Source of the DNA: Aestuariivivens marinum
GTDB lineage: Bacteria > Bacteroidota > Bacteroidia > Flavobacteriales > Flavobacteriaceae
NCBI RefSeq assembly: GCF_022662175.1
Contig: NZ_JAKMCR010000003.1
Location: 297,385-361,384 of the forward strand
Length of the DNA: 64,000 nt
Direction of reading: 5' to 3'
The translations under genes and the position numbers were made by a program. The notes beneath the pieces were generated by a model. The model did not search any database. It was not told where the DNA came from and worked only from the letters and a program-made list of their open reading frames with translations. Below, piece after piece: positions 54,960-62,233 of this stretch (position 1 is the stretch's first letter; each line of letters opens with the position of its first letter).

Positions 54960-56696
54960 ATGGAACATTTTGTAGTATCTGCACGTAAATATAGACCGCA
55001 AACCTTTAAAGATGTTGTGGGACAGCAGGCCATTACCAATACCTTGTTAAATGCCATTGAACATAATCATTTAGCTCAAGCACTTTTATTTACCGGTCCA
55101 CGTGGAGTTGGAAAAACCACCTGCGCCCGTATTTTGGCCAAAATGATTAATAGTGATGGAAATGAAAATAACGATGAAGATTTTGCCTTTAATATTTTTG
55201 AGCTTGATGCGGCTTCCAATAATTCTGTAGATGATATTAGAAGCTTAACCGATCAAGTTCGAATTCCGCCTCAGGTTGGAAAATACAAAGTGTATATTAT
55301 AGACGAGGTACACATGTTGTCTCAAGCAGCATTTAATGCATTTCTAAAAACGTTGGAAGAACCTCCTAAACATTGTATTTTTATTCTGGCTACAACAGAA
55401 AAACACAAAATTATCCCTACCATTTTATCGCGTTGTCAAATATTTGATTTTAAAAGGATAACTGTTAAGGATGCTAAGGAGTATTTAAAATACATTGCCA
55501 AACAACAAAATATTAACGCCGAAGATGATGCTTTGCACATTATTGCCCAAAAAGCAGATGGAGCCATGCGTGATGCGCTTTCCATTTTTGACCGTGTGGT
55601 TAGTTTTTCAGGCAAAAACTTAACACGCCAGGCCGTTACCGAAAATCTCAATGTACTTGATTACGAGACCTATTTTACGAGTACCGACTTTATATTAAAC
55701 AATAAAATCCCAGAACTACTCATTCAGTTCAATAAAACACTTGCTCAAGGTTTCGATGGCCACCACTATATTGCTGGATTGGCTTCGCATTTTAGGGATC
55801 TTTTAGTTTGTAAAACACCTAAGACCATTGAACTACTAGAAGTTGGAGAACAAACTAAGGAAAAGTATTTAGAGCAGTCGCAAAAAGCTTCCCAAAAGTT
55901 TCTCTTAAAAAGTATAGAACTGGCTAACGACTGTGACTTGAAATATAAAACTAGTAAAAACCAACGCTTACTTGTCGAACTATGTTTAATGCAATTGGCC
56001 TCTATCACTTTTGATGGAGAAAAAAAAAATAGCAAACATTACATAGTTCCACCATCTTACTTTAAAAGTATAGGCATTACTCCTATACCTGTAGCCAAAC
56101 CTGATGTAAACCACAAAAATGATTCAGACTCAGGACAGGATTTAGATAAAATTGAAGATAGTATTACTTCAAAAGCCACAGCTAGTGGTTCAGCAACTAT
56201 TTTGGAACGCCCAAAAATTGTTTTATCTCGAGAAAAGAAAACAACTTCTGGTTTATCCCTGAGTAGCATAAGAGCCAAAAAAGAACATCAAATTAAACAA
56301 ATTGATGTAGTTGTGGATGAAGAAAGCTTACCCAAAGACCCTTTTACCGAAAAAGAGCTTATTTCTGCATGGAATAGTTTTACCAAAGAATTAAAAAATA
56401 AGGGAAAACATAACTTGGCTTCTATTTTATCAATTGACACTCCAAAGGTTAAGGACACTACAATCTGTTTAGAATATCCAAATGAAACCAATAAAAAGGA
56501 ATTAATGGCTAACCAGTATGAATTACTTTTGTATATTAGAAAGGCCCTTAATAACTACGATGTTCATTTAGATATTACGGTTAATGAAGAAAAAGAAAAG
56601 CATTATGCCTATACCGCACTTGAAAAATTTAATAAGCTTAAAGAAAAAAACTCTAATATAGAACTATTAAAAAAAACATTTGGATTAGATGTATAG
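54960..56696 (+). CDS. dnaX: DNA polymerase III subunit gamma/tau DnaX
   Basis: The clamp-loader ATPase of the replisome. The 578-residue protein has Walker A GPRGVGKTT (46-54), Walker B IIDEVHML (113-120), the SRC-type sensor SRCQIFDF and the C-terminal helical region. The four-cysteine zinc module normally present after the Walker A is missing; residues 55-80 run CARILAKMINSDG and then FAFNIFELDAASNN instead. This appears usual for Flavobacteriia. The tail (from about 380) is low-complexity and charged. No slippery A-run able to give gamma was seen in the relevant region. Confidence 0.96.
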   Translation: MEHFVVSARKYRPQTFKDVVGQQAITNTLLNAIEHNHLAQALLFTGPRGVGKTTCARILAKMINSDGNENNDEDFAFNIFELDAASNNSVDDIRSLTDQVRIPPQVGKYKVYIIDEVHMLSQAAFNAFLKTLEEPPKHCIFILATTEKHKIIPTILSRCQIFDFKRITVKDAKEYLKYIAKQQNINAEDDALHIIAQKADGAMRDALSIFDRVVSFSGKNLTRQAVTENLNVLDYETYFTSTDFILNNKIPELLIQFNKTLAQGFDGHHYIAGLASHFRDLLVCKTPKTIELLEVGEQTKEKYLEQSQKASQKFLLKSIELANDCDLKYKTSKNQRLLVELCLMQLASITFDGEKKNSKHYIVPPSYFKSIGITPIPVAKPDVNHKNDSDSGQDLDKIEDSITSKATASGSATILERPKIVLSREKKTTSGLSLSSIRAKKEHQIKQIDVVVDEESLPKDPFTEKELISAWNSFTKELKNKGKHNLASILSIDTPKVKDTTICLEYPNETNKKELMANQYELLLYIRKALNNYDVHLDITVNEEKEKHYAYTALEKFNKLKEKNSNIELLKKTFGLDV

Positions 56697-56823
56697 AGGA
56701 AAAACAAACATAATGTAACCGTAGTTCCAGTAATTAAAAAGATAGATAGTAGATATTAAACCATATCACATTAAACCTTTTATCTAACCCAAATAAAATA
56801 CTATTTTCCATATACAAACAATC

Positions 56824-57405
56824 ATGTTAGGCTTAAAATTACCCACAGACCCACGTTGGGTTAATATTGTTGAAAAAAACATAGAAGAAATATTAACCGA
56901 TCATGCCTTTTGTGAACAAAAGGCTACAAGCACAGCTATTTCATTAATTGTTAGCTTTCCAGAATATACCGAATTAGTTCAGGAAATGGTAGCTTTGGTT
57001 AAAGAGGAAATAAGTCATTTTAAAATGGTTCATGATAAAATATTAGAGCGGGGTTGGGTTCTGGGAAAGGACAGAAAAGATTATTATGTTGTTGAGCTGT
57101 TAAAATTTTTTCCTAAAGGTGGTAGTAGAACTACACAGTTAGTACACCGTTTACTATATGCGGCCTTAATAGAAGCAAGAAGTTGTGAACGGTTTAGATT
57201 GTTATCTGAAGAACTGGATGACAAAGAGCTTGCCGAATTTTATAGAAAGTTAATGGTAAGTGAAGCTAACCACTATACCATGTTTTTGGGTTTTGCCCGA
57301 AAATATGGCAATAAAAAAGAAGTTGATACCAAGTGGCAAGAACTTCTTGAATATGAAGCCAAAATCATGTCCAATCTCGGAAAGTCTGAGACGGTACATG
57401 GTTAA
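56824..57405 (+). CDS. miaE: tRNA-(ms2io6A)37 hydroxylase MiaE
   Basis: A 193-residue ferritin-like di-iron monooxygenase that hydroxylates the isopentenyl group of ms2i6A37 in tRNA. Family blocks are LPTDPRWVNIVEKNIEEIL (5-23), DHAFCEQKATSTAISLI, LVKEEISHFKMVHDKILERG with the EEISHF metal ligands, and EARSCERFRLL with the second Glu-x2-x-Glu region and SEANHYTMF. Length is normal. It is convergent with the outer-membrane barrel gene, with only 2 nt between the stops. Confidence 0.93.
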   Translation: MLGLKLPTDPRWVNIVEKNIEEILTDHAFCEQKATSTAISLIVSFPEYTELVQEMVALVKEEISHFKMVHDKILERGWVLGKDRKDYYVVELLKFFPKGGSRTTQLVHRLLYAALIEARSCERFRLLSEELDDKELAEFYRKLMVSEANHYTMFLGFARKYGNKKEVDTKWQELLEYEAKIMSNLGKSETVHG

Positions 57406-57407
57406 TG

Positions 57408-57938
57408 TTAAAATTTATAGCCAAATCCTAATTGAATGTTCGTGTTTTTTCCCTCAAAAGACATAAAATCTTCAAAAACGTTTGTAATTCCATAAGTATA
57501 ACGAGCATCTAGGAACAAGGTATGTGTTAACTTAAACTCAATACCTCCTACACCAGAATACGCAAAATTCTTAACACCATCGTTTGCTTCATGAACCTTA
57601 ATACCTACTTGTGGTCCAAAACCCAAATGAAATTTTTCACTTAGTCGAAATTTAAAAAATGCTGGAATTTGAATGTAATCCAATCTTAAGTCATCATTTT
57701 TTCCTCCTTCAGATGAGAATTGTAGTTCTGGTGCAAATGCTACCGCCTTGGACAATCCAAATTCACCGAAGAAACCAATCATCAATCCATTTCTATGATC
57801 ATTCCTAAATGTTGCATCGGGATCAAAATCCATATTGGAAAAATTTATACCTGCACGTACACCATATTTAGTTCCTTGTGAATACCCGTGAAAAGAGATA
57901 AAAGTAACGAGCAAAATTAAAAGTAGTGCTTTTTTCAT
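57408..57938 (-). CDS. Outer-membrane beta-barrel (porin-like) protein
   Basis: From ATG at 57938 a 176-residue protein starts with a good signal peptide (MKKALLLILLVTFISFHGYSQ); an upstream ATG (57974) is unlikely. The mature part has alternating strands: TKYGVRAGINFSNMDF, GLMIGFFGEFGLSKAVAFAPELQF, IQIPAFFKFRLSEKFHLGFGPQVGI and a C-terminal NIQLGFGYKF ending in Phe, typical of outer-membrane barrels. It fits the small OmpW/PorT-like porin family of Bacteroidota. The transported solute, if any, is unknown. Confidence 0.88.
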   Translation of the reverse strand: MKKALLLILLVTFISFHGYSQGTKYGVRAGINFSNMDFDPDATFRNDHRNGLMIGFFGEFGLSKAVAFAPELQFSSEGGKNDDLRLDYIQIPAFFKFRLSEKFHLGFGPQVGIKVHEANDGVKNFAYSGVGGIEFKLTHTLFLDARYTYGITNVFEDFMSFEGKNTNIQLGFGYKF

Positions 57939-58040
57939 AATGAATAAATTTGGGTTAATGTTAATATCAAACAATCTACTAGTAACGAATATATATTTTT
58001 TTGTTAGAAAAAGTATATTTAAAAGGTGAATTGCAAAATT

Positions 58041-58946
58041 TTACTGTGTATTACTCGAAACCGTGTCGTAATATATACTTTTTATTATACCATCTGCCAA
58101 TCCAATTTTAGGGACATAAATATGTTTAGCACTACTCCATTTCATAGCAAACAAATAGATTCTCAAGGCTGGAATAATTACATCGGCACGGTCTTGGTTT
58201 AGGTCTAATTCGGTAATACGTTCTTCATAAGAATAGCTCTGTAAGGTATTATAGTATGACGTTAAATAAAAGTAAGTTAAAGGTTTGCCTAATGCTTTTC
58301 CAGAAATCTTGAAAATTTTGTTTATGTTTCCCCCAGAACCTATAACGGCTAATTTTTCGTAGGTCTTAACATTATTAGTTATCCACTTTTCCAATTCAAT
58401 CCAGGACTCCTTTACCACCATATCGTTCAATAGCCTAACCGTTCCTATTTTAAAAGATCTTGAAGTAATGGGCTTTCCTTGATCAAATACCGTAAATTCA
58501 GTACTTCCACCTCCAACATCTACATATAAATAGGTTTTGTTTGGATCTATATATTTGTGTAAATCTGTTGCAGCTATTATTGCCGCTTCTTCTTCTCCTC
58601 CAATAATGTCTATATTTATTCCAGATTCTTTTAAAACCCTACCAACCACTTGTTTTCCATTTTGCGATTCACGCATGGCAGATGTCGCACAAGCTTTATA
58701 TTTAACCACCTTATGCGATTTCATTAATAATTTAAATGCCAGCATTGTATCTAACATTCGTTCGGTATTTTCCTTTGAAATTTTTTGCTTCATAAAAACG
58801 TCTGCTCCTAAACGAATGGGGACACGCACTAAAGAACTTTTCTTAAACTGAACAGGCTTTCCCTTTTGTTCTATAACATTAGCAATAAGTAAACGCACAG
58901 CATTGGAACCTATATCGATTGCTGCGTATTTTTTAATCGAGAGCAT
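58041..58946 (-). CDS. ppx: Exopolyphosphatase / Ppx-GppA family
   Basis: A 301-residue short member of the Ppx/GppA family, with the actin-like ATPase/phosphatase fold. The phosphate loop is AAIDIGSNAVRLLIA (8-22), and a second is YLYVDVGGGSTEFTVFD (about 142-158) with the conserved catalytic Glu in GGEEEAAI. It would remove terminal phosphate from polyphosphate or pppGpp. The C-terminal HD-like domain of long forms is absent. The gene starts 1 nt after ppk1 ends, so synthesis and degradation of polyphosphate are encoded together. Confidence 0.92.
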   Translation of the reverse strand: MLSIKKYAAIDIGSNAVRLLIANVIEQKGKPVQFKKSSLVRVPIRLGADVFMKQKISKENTERMLDTMLAFKLLMKSHKVVKYKACATSAMRESQNGKQVVGRVLKESGINIDIIGGEEEAAIIAATDLHKYIDPNKTYLYVDVGGGSTEFTVFDQGKPITSRSFKIGTVRLLNDMVVKESWIELEKWITNNVKTYEKLAVIGSGGNINKIFKISGKALGKPLTYFYLTSYYNTLQSYSYEERITELDLNQDRADVIIPALRIYLFAMKWSSAKHIYVPKIGLADGIIKSIYYDTVSSNTQ

Positions 58947-58947
58947 A

Positions 58948-61011
58948 TTAATCTTTTAGTTTTTTTTGATAATAATCATAAATTGCAAACTGTGAACGAA
59001 CCTTTTTATTAGTATCTACTTTATAATTATTATTTTGTGAAGCATCTAGTATTCTAGCTTTTACATTATCACTCCAACATATATTGAAATGGTCTATAAT
59101 TTCCTGTTTGATATCCTCATCGTATATAGGGCAGGTAACCTCTACTCGATTATCAATGTTTCTTGTCATCCAATCTGCCGACGATATATAGATTTTAGGA
59201 TTGTTGTTATTTCCAAAGATATATATTCTTGAATGTTCTAAAAATTTATCAACTACACTTATAACTTCTATATTCTCGCTCATAGCTTCAACTCCTGGAA
59301 TTAAACTACATATTCCTCGAACAATCATTTGTATTTTTACCCCAGCTCTACTAGCTTCATATAATTTATCTACCATAGCATAACTTGAAATGCTATTCAT
59401 TTTTAATCTTATGAAACCATTATTGTGCACTTTGGCATTTTCAATTTCATTATCAACTAGTTTAAATATGGAACTTTGTGTATAATGGGGAGATGTTATT
59501 AAATGTTTGTACTTATACATTTTATAACTAGCATTAAAGAAATTGAAAATTTTATTGACGTCCTTCAAGACACTTTGATTAGAAGTGAATAAAGTATGGT
59601 CTGTGTATATTTTAGCTGTAGATTCATTAAAATTACCTGTACTAATAAATCCATATCGCATCATTTTTTTACCTTCTTCACGTTCTATCACACACATTTT
59701 ACTGTGTACCTTAAGGCCTTCTACTCCAAATATTAAGTTCACACCTTCATCTTTCATTTGTTGGGCGTATTCGATATTTGCTTCTTCATCAAATCGCGCA
59801 CGTAACTCGATGGAAACGGTTACATTTTTACCATTAATTGCAGCATTAATTAAGGCACTAGCAATATGCGAAATTTGAGCTAACCTGTAAATGGTTATTT
59901 TTATGGTTTTGACCTTAGGATCCAAAGCCGCTTCACGAAGAAATTTTACGACATAAGAAAAAGTGTGATAAGGTGCATAAAGCAAGTAGTCTTTTTTTGC
60001 AATAGCTTCGAAAATACTGGACTCCAAATTTAGACCTTTAATAGGTAGTGCCTCAATTTTATCATAAAGCAGATCATTTCTGCCCAAACTGGGAAAGTTC
60101 ATGTAATCACGTCTGTTATGGTATCGACCTCCGGGAATAATACTATCGTGGTCATCAATCCCCATTTTAGACATTAAATATTGTAAGGTTTCCTGGTCTA
60201 TGGTCTTGTCGTAAACAAATCGAACGGGTTCCCCTATTTGTCGGTGCTTAACGCTATCTGATATTTTTTCAACAAAACTTTTACTCAAATCACTATCAAA
60301 ATCCAATTCACCATCACGGGTAATCTTAATCATATGCGCACTGACACTTTTGTAATTGAATATATTAAAAATATCTGCCAAGCAATGCCTTAGTAGGTCA
60401 TCAATTAATATAATGTAATTATGCTCTCCTTGTTTGGGCAAGACTACAAAGCGATTGATGTTTTTTGGAATTTCGATTAAGGCAAATTGTCTGCTGCTAT
60501 CTTCCATTACCATCCTAACGGCTAAATATGCAGCACTATCCTTTAGGTTAGGAATAGTTACTGAATCGTTTAATATAATGGTTACTAAAGCTGGACTTAC
60601 TTTCCGTATAAAATACTGACGTAGAAAATCATGTTGAGAACTATCTATCTGGCTTTCATCTATGATATAAATGCTCTCCTTTTCTAAATCTTGAGTTATG
60701 GTTTCCAATACATCAAGGCTTTCACTTTGTTGATCAATTACTATTTTTGTTATAATTTCGAGCAACTCTTTAGCCTTTATACCCCCTAACTCACTTTTGG
60801 CACCTTTACCTGCTTCAACAATACGTTTTATAGTAGCATAGCGTACTTTAAAAAATTCATCTAGATTATTTGAAAATATTCCTAAAAACCTTAAACGCTC
60901 TATTAAGGGCACCGTTACATCTGATGCCTCTTGAAGCACCCTTGCATTAAACTGTAACCAACTTATTTCTCTATTTATGTACTTATTCTCGATAGCAATG
61001 GCTGGAATCAT
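58948..61011 (-). CDS. ppk1: Polyphosphate kinase Ppk1
   Basis: Transfers the gamma phosphate of ATP to growing polyphosphate through a histidine-phosphate intermediate. The 687-residue length is normal. Blocks are NREISWLQFNARVL (13-26), GIFSNNLDEFFKVRYATI, YDKIEALPIKGLNLESSI, LLYAPYHTFSYVVKFLREAA, KTIKITIYRLAQ, EGLKVHSKMCVIE, containing the catalytic histidine, and GRINRGLNDN-like SSADWMTRNIDNRVEV. It is cytoplasmic or membrane-associated. TATATTTG at 61039-61032 on the minus strand is a likely -7 element, with a 15-20 nt leader. Downstream is ppx, overlapping by spacing only. Confidence 0.96.
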   Translation of the reverse strand: MIPAIAIENKYINREISWLQFNARVLQEASDVTVPLIERLRFLGIFSNNLDEFFKVRYATIKRIVEAGKGAKSELGGIKAKELLEIITKIVIDQQSESLDVLETITQDLEKESIYIIDESQIDSSQHDFLRQYFIRKVSPALVTIILNDSVTIPNLKDSAAYLAVRMVMEDSSRQFALIEIPKNINRFVVLPKQGEHNYIILIDDLLRHCLADIFNIFNYKSVSAHMIKITRDGELDFDSDLSKSFVEKISDSVKHRQIGEPVRFVYDKTIDQETLQYLMSKMGIDDHDSIIPGGRYHNRRDYMNFPSLGRNDLLYDKIEALPIKGLNLESSIFEAIAKKDYLLYAPYHTFSYVVKFLREAALDPKVKTIKITIYRLAQISHIASALINAAINGKNVTVSIELRARFDEEANIEYAQQMKDEGVNLIFGVEGLKVHSKMCVIEREEGKKMMRYGFISTGNFNESTAKIYTDHTLFTSNQSVLKDVNKIFNFFNASYKMYKYKHLITSPHYTQSSIFKLVDNEIENAKVHNNGFIRLKMNSISSYAMVDKLYEASRAGVKIQMIVRGICSLIPGVEAMSENIEVISVVDKFLEHSRIYIFGNNNNPKIYISSADWMTRNIDNRVEVTCPIYDEDIKQEIIDHFNICWSDNVKARILDASQNNNYKVDTNKKVRSQFAIYDYYQKKLKD

Positions 61012-61031
61012 ATATTCTATTTAATAAAAAA

Positions 61032-61039
61032 CAAATATA
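61032..61039 (-). promoter_or_regulatory. -7 element of ppk1
   Basis: On the minus strand TATATTTG (61039-61032) matches TAnnTTTG exactly and lies 21 nt before the ppk1 start codon. No convincing -33 TTG is seen. Confidence 0.45.
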
Positions 61040-61282
61040 TTGTATTTAAAACTAAAAATTTAATTGAGTTTTTATTATTGTTAAGATCGAAAAGAGCTTG
61101 TTATAAGATAGTTTAAGTCTTTTTTATTATATTTTCAAACTCTAAAAACTATTTGCTGAATACTTTAATAATCACAGTAATAAAGGCTATAAGCTACTAC
61201 TGTAAATTATTTGTTCTATAATTGGCTTCGAGAGCACTTAGGCAAACCATCCACCCTCTATCTATAAAACACAACATCATTT

Positions 61283-61768
61283 TCATTTCAAGTCCCTTGG
61301 AAATACGGTTTTTACAGTTCTCCCTTGCTTTAGGTCACTCCAAGACTCAATGTCATAGACCATAATAACGACACCACAGGTTGGCACATTTTCAATATAT
61401 TTGCTGCCATAAGTATTTACAAATGACGTTATGGCATGATTATGTCCAAAAACCATTAAGTTGTCAACTGTTGATTCACAGGCCTTAATGACCCTAACCA
61501 AATCATAACCAGAAAAGTCATATAAATCGTGAAGATATTCTACCTTTTTACGATCCAAATTTAAAGTGCTAATAAAAGTTTCAGCGGTTAACTTGGTACG
61601 TGTAGCATCACTAACCAAAACCAAATCTGGGTCAAATTGTTCTTTAATTAAATGTTTTGCAACTAATTTAACATCACTAGCACCTCTATCATTTAGAGGT
61701 CTTTCATGGTCAATAACATTGTGTTTCCATGACGATTTTGCATGCCTTATTAGAATAAGTTTCTTCAT
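61283..61768 (-). CDS. sixA: SixA-like phosphohistidine phosphatase
   Basis: A 161-residue histidine phosphatase superfamily protein. The catalytic RHG-type motif is LIRHAKSSW (6-14), with Arg-His-Ala instead of RHG, as in SixA. The second catalytic histidine is in VFGHNHAITSFVN (about 112-124), and RTKLTAETF gives the conserved arginine. SixA-type proteins remove phosphate from histidine on phosphorelay proteins; the target here is unknown. Two palindromes (61789-61824) stand just upstream of the start. It lies next to the polyphosphate genes but is separated from them by 271 nt. Confidence 0.9.
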   Translation of the reverse strand: MKKLILIRHAKSSWKHNVIDHERPLNDRGASDVKLVAKHLIKEQFDPDLVLVSDATRTKLTAETFISTLNLDRKKVEYLHDLYDFSGYDLVRVIKACESTVDNLMVFGHNHAITSFVNTYGSKYIENVPTCGVVIMVYDIESWSDLKQGRTVKTVFPRDLK

Positions 61769-61788
61769 ATGACTCGGTAAAAAGTTAA

Positions 61789-61824
61789 TTTTTATCGATA
61801 AAAAGTTGTTTTTATCGATAAAAA
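61789..61824. promoter_or_regulatory. Two tandem 16-bp perfect palindromes upstream of sixA
   Basis: TTTTTATCGATAAAAA at 61789-61804 and again at 61809-61824, 20 bp apart (about two helical turns). A TAACTTTT element, one base from the -7 consensus, follows on the minus strand at 61787-61780, so the palindromes cover the -33 region of the probable sixA promoter. They look like paired operator sites for a dimeric repressor; no regulator is known. Confidence 0.5.
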
Positions 61825-62035
61825 GGATTTAATTTGCTAATTAGATTGTACAAAATTATATACTTTTAAGTAACTTAAATATAAATAAATATGGGTTAAA
61901 TTATTGGAAATAAGATGTTGTGAACATCTATTATCGTTAAATCATATTATTAATCCGATTAAAAGAAAAACAACACAGGTTGTCGACTTTTTAAGTGATT
62001 TAACATATTTTTTTGAAAAAATAATAACATATATG

Positions 62036-62043
62036 TTGCTTTG
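62036..62043 (+). promoter_or_regulatory. Possible promoter before the large surface protein
   Basis: TTGCTTTG differs from TAnnTTTG at one base; a TTG lies 20 nt upstream at 62013-62015. If used, transcription would begin near 62050, before the hairpin at 62101. Confidence 0.3.
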
Positions 62044-62100
62044 TGTAGCTATTAACTGAATAAAGATGACCCCAAATCTGATTTCACACGTAAAGTTTTT

Positions 62101-62126
62101 AATGTCGTTATGCTACGACATTTTTC
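62101..62126 (+). terminator. Terminator-like hairpin in the leader of the large surface protein
   Basis: AATGTCG (62101-62107) and CGACATT (62116-62122) pair across TTATGCTA, followed by TTTTCCC. It lies about 110 nt before the ATG at 62234. It could attenuate the gene or end a short separate RNA. Confidence 0.45.
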
Positions 62127-62233
62127 CCTCATTACTTTTTAAGAATAACGAAGCATGTATGGACAGCAATGAAGCTGTACCATTATATTTACATATATAA
62201 AAGTTGCTAAAGTCAATACAAATCTACAAGCTT

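Larger units (their letters stand above)
61769..62233. other. Intergenic region between sixA and the HYR-repeat protein (465 nt, AT-rich)
   Basis: No open reading frame of note is seen. The region holds two tandem palindromes (61789-61824), a possible promoter (TTG 62013-62015, 20 nt, TTGCTTTG 62036-62043), a terminator-like hairpin (62101-62122 with T-run) and then about 110 nt up to the ATG of the surface protein. It is divergent: sixA to the left, the large protein to the right. Confidence 0.6.
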
